From: Fidelibacterota bacterium
Lineage (GTDB): Bacteria; Fidelibacterota; UBA2242; JAFGTP01
Direction: 5' to 3'
Assembly (NCBI GenBank): GCA_016934035.1
Contig: JAFGTP010000040.1
Span: 186,001-250,000, forward strand
Length of the DNA: 64,000 bases
A program made the position numbers and the translations under genes. The notes below the pieces were generated by a model, which worked only from the letters and a program-made list of their open reading frames with translations, was not told the DNA's origin and did not search any database. Shown here in pieces: positions 54,634 through 63,947 of the stretch. Position 1 is the first letter of the stretch. Every line of letters starts with the position of its first letter.

Positions 54634-56271
54634 TTATTCGTGATTATTGGTATACTTCACAATAATATCATTGCGCAGTTCCAAAAACATTTTCGTCACT
54701 TCTTGCATCTTTTCATTGGAATATTTCGTCAGGTATTCCTGTGCTTTTTTTGGATTTTTATGAAAAAGTCTCAAGGCTTCCTTTTCTATTTTTTCCTGGT
54801 CCTCAAAGAGTTTTTCCTCCCAGGGATTTCTGACAGCCCAGACATCTTCTCTTATTTTTTGAAATTTCAAATTGGCAAGGTTGTCTACAAAATCAATAGC
54901 CCAGCGGGCGGAATTCTCATCATATTTCTCGGGATTATAGTTTTTATAGGATTCATCCACAGAAAGATTTCCTGCGTAAATTGGCACATAGGGGCTGAAG
55001 TAGGGATTGTCCAGATAGACCCAATAAACGCCGCCAATGGGATCCGGCAACCAGTTCCGAAGTTGCAATACCATACCATAATGGCCACGGTGGCGGGCGA
55101 CCGGGCGCCGATAGGTCATCTTCAGTAAGGTCCGCAGGTCGCTTCCCGGGAATGGGGTGGCCAGAGGGCTTTTTTTATAGACGCCGACGCTGTCAAAAAC
55201 CAACCATTCCGGCCCGGCGGTCATATCGTATATGGTTCCTTCGAAAGTTGAACGCTGGAATTTGATCACATCCGGTACTGAAATTTTTTCTTCCGGTTTG
55301 ACGGCAAAGGGATAAATGGAAAGAGGTTCCACCACCTGATAATAAGGCTGAATTCCTTTGTAGGGGTCATCATTCATAAAACGATCTGGCCATTTTTTGA
55401 AATTTGGTGCAAAAGTCTGATGGAAAAGCCAGAATCTGCTGGTAGCGTATTCTACTGCACAAGTTGGTGCATAAGTTTCCTGCCAGTTGAATGCCTTACC
55501 GGAATGGGGATCATACCAGCCACGATCAATGGCTTCCTGTATGTAATTTTCAGATACCATAAAGTTGGTTGTATCACCGGCATCAATTTCCTTGATAATG
55601 CTCCAGTTGGGAATCATGGTCGCCTTATCTGCGGGAAGTTTTTGGGCGGCCCAGATAGCACCGGATTTTCCGCTGTCTTTTTTCCAGCCTTCACCGACCC
55701 CAAAACATTCAAATACCCAGATTTCTTCTGTATCAGCAATGACCAAAGCTTCGGAACCATCGCCGCTGGAAGGCAAAAACCCGTACTCGGTCATCAGATG
55801 GCCGATGAACCGGGTGGCCGGTTTGGCTTTTTTGAACCGCTGCAGGGCAAAAATCTGGGCCTGCTCGATGGTCATAATGGCGTCGCTGGTTTTACGGGTA
55901 CAGGTAAGTTCGGCCCGTTGGGTGGTGGTACTTTCGCCGATTCCCAACTGATATTCATTTATGTGGGAATAGGCAGATTGGAAATATTTGTAAGTTATTT
56001 CTACCTGAGGAATGTATCCTAGAATTTCTCCGTCATCATAAAGACTGTTTTGGGCATCCTGAATACCCCGGTAAACCGGAGCCTTTGTCCCGGGTTTGAA
56101 AGTCTGGGACGGCACAACAAAAATTCGTGAATCCTTACCGGTATCGGTGTGGGAAATGATCACGGAACCATCAGCCGAGGCGTTTTTACCGACAGCAATA
56201 ATGGTGCATGGAAACAGATCGGATTGTAAAAGGACAAATATTGTAAGTATAAAACAGAAATTTTTGGACAT
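54634..56271 (-). CDS. Exported C69-family dipeptidase
   Basis: A 545-residue Ntn-hydrolase of the PepD/C69 family. The signal peptide ends just before Cys22 (DLFPCTIIAVGKNASADGS), which after cleavage becomes the N-terminal catalytic cysteine. VIISHTDTGKDSRIFVVPSQ, the TRFIGHLMTEYGF segment, ALVIADTEEIWVFECFG and a MTYRRPVARHRGHYG stretch are typical of secreted dipeptidases. The ATG at 56271 follows GGGGGAG. Likely a peptide-scavenging enzyme in the periplasm or outside the cell. Confidence 0.92.
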   Translation of the reverse strand: MSKNFCFILTIFVLLQSDLFPCTIIAVGKNASADGSVIISHTDTGKDSRIFVVPSQTFKPGTKAPVYRGIQDAQNSLYDDGEILGYIPQVEITYKYFQSAYSHINEYQLGIGESTTTQRAELTCTRKTSDAIMTIEQAQIFALQRFKKAKPATRFIGHLMTEYGFLPSSGDGSEALVIADTEEIWVFECFGVGEGWKKDSGKSGAIWAAQKLPADKATMIPNWSIIKEIDAGDTTNFMVSENYIQEAIDRGWYDPHSGKAFNWQETYAPTCAVEYATSRFWLFHQTFAPNFKKWPDRFMNDDPYKGIQPYYQVVEPLSIYPFAVKPEEKISVPDVIKFQRSTFEGTIYDMTAGPEWLVFDSVGVYKKSPLATPFPGSDLRTLLKMTYRRPVARHRGHYGMVLQLRNWLPDPIGGVYWVYLDNPYFSPYVPIYAGNLSVDESYKNYNPEKYDENSARWAIDFVDNLANLKFQKIREDVWAVRNPWEEKLFEDQEKIEKEALRLFHKNPKKAQEYLTKYSNEKMQEVTKMFLELRNDIIVKYTNNHE

Positions 56272-56453
56272 TTCTCCCCCTTTCAAAAAATTCAGTCAGT
56301 TTTCTGATTATAATAAAATCGAAAGTATAAAACCATCTTTTCTTTTAAGAAATTTATTCACCCTCACCCTTAACTTTTACTTCACCTCATATAACTATTG
56401 TCTATCCGATACTTTTTTCCTACTTTTTCCTGAGTAAAAAATTTGAGGACAAA

Positions 56454-56792
56454 ATGAAAGTTGAGATTAAAAACATAAGTATAAGTTCAGTTTTAAAAAT
56501 GTCGTTTTTAACATTGCTGACGACGGGGACTATTTTTTTTACCTTTGTGACATTGATGATACTGAAACTGGTCAATAATCTGGGGGCAGACTGGAATGAA
56601 ATCAGCGATTTGGGCATAGCAACTATGACTGAAATGACCTTGGGGAGTATCTTAATGTCCTCTTTTTTATTAGGTGTATTAATATCTGTTGGCCTTGTGT
56701 TCTGGATTTCAATATTGGTGATTGCCTATAATTTTTTTGCCAGTCTGTTGGGTGGAATTGTGTTTGAAATTGAAGATAAATCAAACATGTAG
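56454..56792 (+). CDS. Small membrane protein, DUF3566-like
   Basis: A 112-residue protein with two membrane helices at about residues 18-40 and 64-98 (long or paired). It begins MKVEIKNISISSVLKMSFL and ends IAYNFFASLLGGIVFEIED, the pattern of DUF3566-type proteins that flank membrane complexes. GAGGACAAA precedes the ATG. It is encoded 160 bases before the GntR-type gene; a link is not shown. Confidence 0.65.
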   Translation: MKVEIKNISISSVLKMSFLTLLTTGTIFFTFVTLMILKLVNNLGADWNEISDLGIATMTEMTLGSILMSSFLLGVLISVGLVFWISILVIAYNFFASLLGGIVFEIEDKSNM

Positions 56793-56955
56793 TAATCATG
56801 TTTTTCAGTCTTTGGCAGATAAATTTTAATGTGTTGTTTGAAAAATAGTATAGTTTTACTCTGTTTTTAAAGCGTACATGACCTGCTGTCCGCTTGTTTT
56901 TAAGGGGAGCAGAAGGATTAGTTTAATTTCAAAAAAATCAGGAAGAAAAAGATTA

Positions 56956-57981
56956 ATGATAATTATTGACCAGGACAGTCGAATTCCTAAATACCGCCAA
57001 ATCGTTCAGGAAATCATAAAAAACATTAAAAATGGCGAGTTAAAATATGGTGATCGGCTGCCTTCCATCAACGAACTCAAGAGCACGCTGGATGTAGCCC
57101 GCGACACAGTGGTAAAAGCCTATAAAAAACTCAACGCCACCGGTGTAATATCCTCCATGCCCGGCAAAGGTTATTACATTTCTAAAAATATTCCGGATAT
57201 AAAACACAGAATTTTTCTGCTGTTTGACCTGTTTCTCCCTTATAAAAGAACAATTTTGAATTCCTTTCTCGAACATATTGGCGATCATGTCCTGGTCGAT
57301 GTTTACTTTCATCATTATAACAAAAATTTGTATAAAAAACTGATTTTGGAAGCCCTTGGAAAATACACAGATTATGTCATCATGCCTTTGGAAGAAAAAC
57401 CTGAACAACAAACATGGTTTAATCATACTCTGGGAAAGCAAAACACCTATATTCTGGACGTCGGATTAAAAGAATACGGCTACAAATACCCGTCGGTATG
57501 TCAGGATTTTCGCAAATCCTGGTATCATGGATTGGCCCAGGTGAGCAGCCGATTAAGAAAATATGATGAACTGGTACTCGTGGAATATAAAGCGCCCATG
57601 AGTCAATATTCTGCGCCCCATGACCTGGAAATGGTGCGGGGTTTTAATGAATTTTGCCGGGATTTCAAATTTAAATCGAGGATTATTCGAAATATAGAAG
57701 AAGCAAAGGTGGAGAAAAATAAATGCTATGTGGTTTCTGATGATGATGATCTCGTGATGATGATGCTGGAAGCCCGTGAAAAAGGATTTGAACCGGGACA
57801 AAATGTGGGTTTTATTTCACACAATGATGAGCCCCTGAAAAGTATTGCCGGGAAAAATGGAATAGCCACTATTTCCACGGATTTTTATGAAATGGGTAAA
57901 AAAATGGCGGAGATGATCACTTCCGGAGATAAACAACACCATATTAATCCGTCAGGAATTATGGTCAGAGATTCCATTTAA
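56956..57981 (+). CDS. GntR-family regulator with LacI-like sensor domain (FucR-like)
   Basis: A 341-residue transcription factor. Residues 1-75 are a GntR winged helix: IDQDSRIPKYRQIVQEIIKN, LPSINELKSTLDVARDTVVK, AYKKLNATGVISSMPGKGYY. The rest resembles the periplasmic-binding fold of LacI-type sugar sensors (ILDVGLKEYG, ISHNDEPLKSIAGKNGIATI, then IMVRDSI). This architecture and the DSRIPKYRQIV opening are like Bacteroidetes FucR, so an L-fucose or fuculose response is plausible. The ATG at 56956 has AGGAAG upstream; the earlier in-frame start would add 26 unlike residues. It is unlinked to the fucose operon. Confidence 0.85.
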   Translation: MIIIDQDSRIPKYRQIVQEIIKNIKNGELKYGDRLPSINELKSTLDVARDTVVKAYKKLNATGVISSMPGKGYYISKNIPDIKHRIFLLFDLFLPYKRTILNSFLEHIGDHVLVDVYFHHYNKNLYKKLILEALGKYTDYVIMPLEEKPEQQTWFNHTLGKQNTYILDVGLKEYGYKYPSVCQDFRKSWYHGLAQVSSRLRKYDELVLVEYKAPMSQYSAPHDLEMVRGFNEFCRDFKFKSRIIRNIEEAKVEKNKCYVVSDDDDLVMMMLEAREKGFEPGQNVGFISHNDEPLKSIAGKNGIATISTDFYEMGKKMAEMITSGDKQHHINPSGIMVRDSI

Positions 57982-58027
57982 ATGGGATTGAGTTCAAAAG
58001 GACCTGTTGAATTGTTGCAAAAGCTGG

Positions 58028-59533
58028 TCAATGTAAATTGGCAGAAGCCATTCTGTTTTTCTGGAACTTTACAATGAGCAGGTAGCCTGCAGCCATCAAA
58101 AATATCACAATACCATAAACCCATCCGATGGGTAAAAAGATCAGCAATAAATAAGCAAGAACAGCCATACCGGCCACATATAGGATTTGAGGCATTTGGG
58201 TATTGATATGGTCAATCGGCTGGATCTTACAGGCAGCTGCCGACATAATGGCTTTGTCTGAATAGGGAATCAGTTGGGCACCGAGTATTGCACCGGATAT
58301 TGTGGCGGCCACGACGGCATAGATGACAGAGGGTTCGGAGCCGGCTGCCATCTGGGCGGCAATGGGCATGATCAGAACCATGGAACTCCAGCTGAAGCCG
58401 CTGGCGATTGTTACCAGGGCTGAAATAATGAAAATAAACAGGGACAGGAATTCCGGTGTAATAAAATTTTTAAAAGCATTAGATATAAAATAGCCGGTCT
58501 GCAGATCAATAGTTACCAGCTCCAGCCCTTTGGCCAGAATAATCACCAGCCCGGTTGGCAGTAATTCTCTGATGCCTTCCCACAGCAGGATTGAATATTC
58601 TTTTGGTTTTAAAATACGGTCTCTAAACATGAGAACGGTCAGAATAATCAGGGCAATTATGACAGAGAAATTCAAGACATCAATGGATGGAGCATTCCCA
58701 ATGATGGAAACAATATTCCCGCGCTCAGCAGCGGGTGTCGCCCAATAGCCACCCACAAACATACCCAGTATGGCTATGATTAGGAGGGCTGAAAAAGGGA
58801 CCAGCATGTCCCGTTTTCGGGCGGATTTTTTATGTTCTTCAATTTTACCGATTTTACTATGGATTTGTTTGGTATAAAACCAATGACCGAAATAGGCCAC
58901 CATAAAGACGAATATAATATTCAGGATTGTAAAAATATGATAGGGAAGGGAGGCAAAAAAGGTTGTAACTGGTGATTGGTCAAGAATGCCTTTGGTGGCG
59001 CCACCGATGAGGGAAATTTCAAAAGCCGCCCAGGTGGAGATCAACGTGATTGATGACACTGATGCGATGACATCGATAAAATAGGCCAGTTTAAAGGATG
59101 AAATATGGTTTTTGCGGAAAACCGGACTCACTGATGCGCCGGTGATCAGGACATTGGCATAATCATCTATGAAAAGTGAGATACTAATAAAAAAAGCTGC
59201 CAGTCTTGATTTTCGGCGGCTCTTCAGTTTGTCTCCCAGGTAATGTCCCAGTTTGTCCGAGGCGCCGGTTTCTGCCAGTACACGAAGGATAGCTGATATT
59301 GCCAGGATAAAAAAGGTGATTTTCAGCCGTTCTGCGTCGGTGAAACTGTTGAAAAGATAAATTGCGAATTGTTTCAGACCGTAGATAAAATTTTTGCTGA
59401 AAATAAAGGCTCCTGCCATGACGCCAAAAAAAAGGGCCCAGTGGACTTTTCGTGTTTTATAGCAAAGCAGCACTGTAATGACTGCCGGCACCAGCGACCA
59501 AATGCCAAAATTTGTTTCCATAGCTCCCGTCAT
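58028..59533 (-). CDS. NhaC-type sodium/proton antiporter
   Basis: A 501-residue membrane antiporter with about twelve helices. The family marks are FISISLFIDDYANVLITGAS, with acidic residues in the membrane, ISTWAAFEISLIGG, and the C-terminal ASGFSWSSMVLIMPIAAQMA with LIPYSDKAIMSAAACKIQP. NhaC relatives exchange protons for sodium or carry out organic substrate exchange (for example malate/lactate). It follows the decarboxylase gene by 25 bases, so it may exchange the decarboxylase substrate and product, or compensate pH. The ATG at 59533 lacks a ribosome site; one four codons later has a GGGAG too close. Confidence 0.87.
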   Translation of the reverse strand: MTGAMETNFGIWSLVPAVITVLLCYKTRKVHWALFFGVMAGAFIFSKNFIYGLKQFAIYLFNSFTDAERLKITFFILAISAILRVLAETGASDKLGHYLGDKLKSRRKSRLAAFFISISLFIDDYANVLITGASVSPVFRKNHISSFKLAYFIDVIASVSSITLISTWAAFEISLIGGATKGILDQSPVTTFFASLPYHIFTILNIIFVFMVAYFGHWFYTKQIHSKIGKIEEHKKSARKRDMLVPFSALLIIAILGMFVGGYWATPAAERGNIVSIIGNAPSIDVLNFSVIIALIILTVLMFRDRILKPKEYSILLWEGIRELLPTGLVIILAKGLELVTIDLQTGYFISNAFKNFITPEFLSLFIFIISALVTIASGFSWSSMVLIMPIAAQMAAGSEPSVIYAVVAATISGAILGAQLIPYSDKAIMSAAACKIQPIDHINTQMPQILYVAGMAVLAYLLLIFLPIGWVYGIVIFLMAAGYLLIVKFQKNRMASANLH

Positions 59534-59558
59534 TTAAATAAATAATGTTTTTTGTTTG

Positions 59559-61475
59559 TTAAGAAATTTCATATCCATCGTCTTTGAGTTGTTTTTCTTC
59601 ATTTTCGGTGGCAACTTTGATGTTATTGCTGTCCATTCCATGAATTTCCACACCTTTTTCGGTCAGTTGGGTCAGGTATTTGATGATGTCCTTTGTAATG
59701 ATCTGCCCGGGAATCAGGATTGGAATGCCAGGAGGATAGGGAACAGCCATAACCGTGGCGATTTTTCCTTCGGCATCACGGATATCCATCAATTCTCCGG
59801 TGCAATAAAAGGCATGTCGCGGCAGATATTTCAGGTCTGAGAGCACCAGTTTGATATCATTGTCCCGCAGACTGGATTTTGACTTTTTCCCTTTTCTGGA
59901 GAGTGATTCCAAGGCGAGAAACAGCCGGTTTGTTTTTGAGCGCGTAGTGCCAATGGTGATCAGCAGTGTAATGGTGTTAAAGGTGGATTTTTCAATCTGA
60001 ATTCCAAAATCTTCACTCAAAGCGGCTTCAATTTCATTGTTGGTATATCCGCTTTTGGATATGTCGATGGTTATTTTTGTATCATCATGACGAATATTGT
60101 CATCTTTTATTTCACTGGAGATGAGGTCTTTCAATTCCAGAACGGAAAAACCATCCAGTGAATTAATAGACTCTTTCAGGTCCTTGGCCAGATCCAGGGC
60201 ATGGGAGAGTAGTTTGTAGCCTTCCATGACCATTTGCTTACGGGCTACGTCCAGGGATGCAATCATTGGATATCCCGGAGAGGTGGAGGTGTACATCATA
60301 TAATTTTCCATGAAAAATTCTTCGATACTTTCGAAATCGGGATCGTTGACATGAAGCATGGAGGCCTGTGAAAAGGCACTCATGGTCTTATGAGTTGATT
60401 GAGTGGCATAATCGGCGCCGGCGGCCATGGCGGTGGGATAATAACAATGGTGGAAATTTGCGTAACCAAACCAGGCTTCATCCACAATGACCTTGATGTG
60501 ACGTTTATGGGCTTCTTTCACGATGGATTCAATGTCATAGATCAGTCCGTCATAGGTGCAATTGGTGACTATGATGGCTTTGACTTTTTTCCCTTTGTTC
60601 AGGGCCTTGTCCATACTTTCGATCATCCTTTTTTTTGGGATCGGCCCAAAAATACCGTATTTATTATTTACTGAGGGCAGCATGTAGATCGGTTCGGCAC
60701 CGGCGGCCACCACACTGTAGTGCACGGATTTATGGCAATTTCTGTCCATGAGAATTGCATCGCCGGGTTTGACAATGGTTTGAATGATGATTTTGTTGGA
60801 GGTTGATGTGCCATTGGTTACAAAAAAGGTCTTTTTTGCCCGGAAGGCCTTGGCGGCCAGGTGCTGTGCCCGGTCAATGACACCGCCGGGTTTTGGAGAA
60901 AGCAGGGAGTCCAGCGAGGGTACGGATACCGATATATCCGATGCAAACATATTATGTCCGAAAAAATCGTAATAATCTTTGACCCAGGGTGAATTTTTTA
61001 CTGAATCACCGGAAGAATGTCCTGGGGTATGCCAGGAATCATTGGCTTTGTTGGCGTATTTGACCAGTGCATCAAAAAAGGGCGTCTGGCTCTTTTCCTC
61101 AATGGCTGCGAATATTTTTCTTTTGATGTCATCGTAATCAAAATCCATTTTGAAAAAATATCCGCTGATCAGTCCGTGGCCTTTGATCAGTCGGGGGTCC
61201 TTGTGACGAGTGAAGAGAAAGATATCGACTTCCGGCCTGAGACGTAAAATCTCTTTGAAAATTTTTTCTCCGGTGACTGTTGTTGAATTGTTTTGAGAGG
61301 TGTGGACTTCCCAGTTGACCAAAACGATCTGAATGTCTCCATCTTTGATAAGATAATCCAGGCCTTCAGAAAAGAAAAGGGTGTCGACAATAGACAGGCC
61401 TCGCTTTTCTAATTCATATTTACTTTTTTCACAAATTTCCTGACTGCTTTCAATAAGTAATACTTTATATTTCAT
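59559..61475 (-). CDS. Orn/Lys/Arg decarboxylase (biodegradative type)
   Basis: A 638-residue PLP fold-type I decarboxylase. The first 130 residues form the receiver-like wing domain of AdiA/LdcI enzymes (KVLLIESSQEICEKSKYELE). The core carries FFVTNGTSTSNKIIIQTIVK, DRNCHKSVHYSVVAAGAEP, CTYDGLIYDIESIVKEAH, IVDEAWFGYANFH, and Schiff-base Lys363 in STHKTMSAFSQASML. The C-terminal domain ends near VPYPPGIPILIPGQ. Arginine is the most likely substrate given the HTPGHSSGDS and overall pattern, but lysine and ornithine cannot be excluded. It is shorter than E. coli AdiA (755). Confidence 0.93.
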   Translation of the reverse strand: MKYKVLLIESSQEICEKSKYELEKRGLSIVDTLFFSEGLDYLIKDGDIQIVLVNWEVHTSQNNSTTVTGEKIFKEILRLRPEVDIFLFTRHKDPRLIKGHGLISGYFFKMDFDYDDIKRKIFAAIEEKSQTPFFDALVKYANKANDSWHTPGHSSGDSVKNSPWVKDYYDFFGHNMFASDISVSVPSLDSLLSPKPGGVIDRAQHLAAKAFRAKKTFFVTNGTSTSNKIIIQTIVKPGDAILMDRNCHKSVHYSVVAAGAEPIYMLPSVNNKYGIFGPIPKKRMIESMDKALNKGKKVKAIIVTNCTYDGLIYDIESIVKEAHKRHIKVIVDEAWFGYANFHHCYYPTAMAAGADYATQSTHKTMSAFSQASMLHVNDPDFESIEEFFMENYMMYTSTSPGYPMIASLDVARKQMVMEGYKLLSHALDLAKDLKESINSLDGFSVLELKDLISSEIKDDNIRHDDTKITIDISKSGYTNNEIEAALSEDFGIQIEKSTFNTITLLITIGTTRSKTNRLFLALESLSRKGKKSKSSLRDNDIKLVLSDLKYLPRHAFYCTGELMDIRDAEGKIATVMAVPYPPGIPILIPGQIITKDIIKYLTQLTEKGVEIHGMDSNNIKVATENEEKQLKDDGYEIS

Positions 61476-61768
61476 GATCTTAATCCTTTATTTGGCTTTC
61501 AAAAAATCAAGCAAATTTCAAGCCTGCAATATTATGAAATATTTTTTATGTTTACTAACCCAAAATCATTAAATATTTAAAAGGAAATTACAAAACAAAG
61601 GACCGGCTGAATGTGGTGCGCTGTTTATTAAGAGATGACGAATTTTTGCTTATGCCAAAGAATTCTGGCATTCTTACCGATGATGGGCAATGGATTTTGA
61701 ATAGATTCATATTTTTAAATTAGCGGATATAAAGTAATGGTATTTTTAAAAAAAAATAAATAATTATC
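61476..61768. other. Gene-free divergent region
   Basis: A/T-rich DNA between the decarboxylase gene and the orphan exported protein gene. A plus-strand frame near 61605-61725 reads DDEFLLMPKNSGILTDDGQW but has no start codon with a ribosome site and no family I recognise. No hairpin terminator or riboswitch is evident. Confidence 0.45.
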
Positions 61769-61795
61769 TTGACAACAGAATATTCGTTTAATAAT
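61769..61795 (+). promoter_or_regulatory. Putative promoter of the orphan exported protein gene
   Basis: Perfect TTGACA (61769-61774), a 15-base spacer and AATAAT (61790-61795), about 130 bases before the ATG at 61928. The spacer is short, so a second candidate, TATAAT around 61910 just before the start, is also possible. Confidence 0.4.
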
Positions 61796-61927
61796 TTGCC
61801 TCGTAAATATGCGGTATTAACAGGTTTATGTTATAAAAAATAGGCAGTAGACATTTATAGTTCAGAGTTTTGAATTGGCAATAATGATTACGGTTTTCCA
61901 AAATTTTTATAATAGAGAATATTTTAT

Positions 61928-63898
61928 ATGATTGGAAATAGAAAACGAAGATTAGTGTTTGGTATTCTGTTTTTTTTGTTAATAGTGAATTTTCTGTTTG
62001 CCAAAAAGGATTTAAAAATTCAAATACCGGAAAATTCAGAATACCAGGTGGAATTGAATCGATGTACGAAGGGTAATCGGAATAATGATGGAAAATTTAT
62101 CGATTTTTACTTTAAGTATGATTCAAGTTCTGGATCAGTTTTTTATCGGAGTGAAAATGGCTGGACTCTGGTTCCTAATCAAAATACCAGCAAAGCTATT
62201 ATTACGATTGAATTGGATGTCGAAGAAGAACATCAATTACTGGAAATGCTGACAACCAGGCAAACGATTGTAAAAGATAAAATTCTGATGGTCAGTGATT
62301 TTCTGGGTCGGCTTGTGGCTGATGAAAATTACAATGTGGAAATAATGGAGCGGAACTCAAAGTTGATCAATCATAATTTGATTTATTACAGGATTTCCGG
62401 CCTGGGGCCCAAAGTCCCTGAAGAACCTGAAATAGAAAGAATTTTTCTGGAACAGCCCAAGGAAAACATAGTCCAGGCAGAAAAAAAAGAAAATCCTTTT
62501 TTTAAATTGATTCGAAATTATGTGCCTGAATCCTTTGATTATAAACAAGAAAATGTGTTTGTCGATTTTGAAGCCGGTTTGATAACAATCAGGGAATTAA
62601 AACTAAAAAATCAGACTGCTTATTTTGATTCTGCTATTTGTGATGAAATACAAATTTGCCTGAAACATGATGATTTTGTCAATCTGATAGATTTTGAAGC
62701 AAAAAATGGCAAGGAAGAACCCGAGTTTGATTTTATCATGAAAAATGAGTTGAGAACTTCCATGTTTCAGATTCAGACTCATCAGGATGATATTCACCTG
62801 GTTTCTCAAAAATTTGGCTTCAGCAGTCTTGTTCCGGCAGTGGTTACGGAAAATATAGACCTTTCGGTTGATGTTTTTAATGAGGATTTCAGAATTGAAC
62901 CCGGAATAATGGTAAATGGCAGGATTCTATTTCGTGCATCTGCGGACTACTGTAAAGAGATACCGAATTTGAATATTGGGACACAACAAACTGACATGAC
63001 TTTTCTCCCGATTAAGGAGTTGTCATTATCAGATCTGAAAGTATTTTATAAAAATCAGGAAATAGCCGATTGGACCTTTGGCGATTCACTTTATAAATAT
63101 CAGGGTATTGAATATTGTTTTAAATTATTGGATAATGAAAAATTTAACAGTGATTTGGCCGGAAAATTGAAATTTGAGAATTTTTCCAATTGCAAACTGG
63201 TCGCTACCCCAAAATTCATACAGTTATGCCCGGATTTTATTTTGACAGGAAACTCATTTTATGAAAAGATTGATATATTTCCGCTGGCCATTACCCTGAA
63301 TATTCCTGCTGAAGAATTTCCCATTACCTTTGATCAGTTAATGGACCATTACGGTCACGTTGATGATTTTCGATTGATGGTGGAAGAGTATATTTCGAAA
63401 AATAACCAGTACAGTTTTGACAGAAATCAGAGTTTAGATAAAAAAAATCAGAATTTTAAGGTCACCCGGAATTTGATAAAAAAGGATTTCACAGTAACAT
63501 TAAATTTTGATGTTCTTCCTGAAGAGGAAATATTGCTTAATTATTCTGTAATTCCTTTTAGTAATCCCCACAAAATTGAAAACCATTCTGAAAAAATCGG
63601 CGGCGATCAATTGGTTCTGAAAAATGTTTTATGGCCGGTAGAATTGATGGAAGAAGATGGTTTGTATATCAATCTGGAAGCACCTGTCGGTTATACTTTT
63701 GCGGATGGTGCAAGGCTTCAGACCCTTGCCGTCACAAAAGGAAATACAAACCCCTTTATAAACTTTTTTAAAATCCAAATTGACAGGATTTTAGAATTGG
63801 ATTTAAAGGAATTTTCAGAAGGGGACAGACTGGATTCTGCCAGGGTTTTAGAGGCTCTCAGCAAACGGTTGCAGCTTTTGAATTCATCAGAAGAATAG
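61928..63898 (+). CDS. Exported protein of unknown function
   Basis: A 656-residue protein with an N-terminal signal or anchor (RLVFGILFFLLIVNFLFA) and no other membrane segment. The rest is acidic and beta-rich with long polar stretches; no catalytic motif is visible. Residues around 225-640 could be repeated beta-sandwich domains, with recurring endings like FKIQ and FRIE. It has no ribosome site of the GGAGG type, only AGAGAA. I do not recognise the family. It runs toward the kinase tail on the other strand and may be sensed or regulated with it, which is speculation. Confidence 0.75.
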   Translation: MIGNRKRRLVFGILFFLLIVNFLFAKKDLKIQIPENSEYQVELNRCTKGNRNNDGKFIDFYFKYDSSSGSVFYRSENGWTLVPNQNTSKAIITIELDVEEEHQLLEMLTTRQTIVKDKILMVSDFLGRLVADENYNVEIMERNSKLINHNLIYYRISGLGPKVPEEPEIERIFLEQPKENIVQAEKKENPFFKLIRNYVPESFDYKQENVFVDFEAGLITIRELKLKNQTAYFDSAICDEIQICLKHDDFVNLIDFEAKNGKEEPEFDFIMKNELRTSMFQIQTHQDDIHLVSQKFGFSSLVPAVVTENIDLSVDVFNEDFRIEPGIMVNGRILFRASADYCKEIPNLNIGTQQTDMTFLPIKELSLSDLKVFYKNQEIADWTFGDSLYKYQGIEYCFKLLDNEKFNSDLAGKLKFENFSNCKLVATPKFIQLCPDFILTGNSFYEKIDIFPLAITLNIPAEEFPITFDQLMDHYGHVDDFRLMVEEYISKNNQYSFDRNQSLDKKNQNFKVTRNLIKKDFTVTLNFDVLPEEEILLNYSVIPFSNPHKIENHSEKIGGDQLVLKNVLWPVELMEEDGLYINLEAPVGYTFADGARLQTLAVTKGNTNPFINFFKIQIDRILELDLKEFSEGDRLDSARVLEALSKRLQLLNSSEE

Positions 63899-63932
63899 CC
63901 GGATGGAATGGTTCCTGGCATTCACTTCCGGT
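63899..63932 (+). terminator. Weak hairpin after the orphan exported protein gene
   Basis: CCGGA pairs with TCCGG and inner GAATG with CATTC across mismatches; TTATTAAAAAA follows. The stem is imperfect and the T tract short, so terminator function is uncertain. Confidence 0.3.
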
Positions 63933-63947
63933 TATTAAAAAATTATA

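Noticed and set aside
54607-55128. A 173-codon open frame on the plus strand opposite the C69 dipeptidase gene
   Set aside because: The hydrophobic run is the complement of a lysine/glutamate-rich coding region; the dipeptidase frame is clearly real.
55420-56022. A 200-codon plus-strand frame opposite the C69 dipeptidase gene
   Set aside because: Antisense shadow with glycine/phenylalanine bias and no recognisable domain; no promoter or ribosome site.
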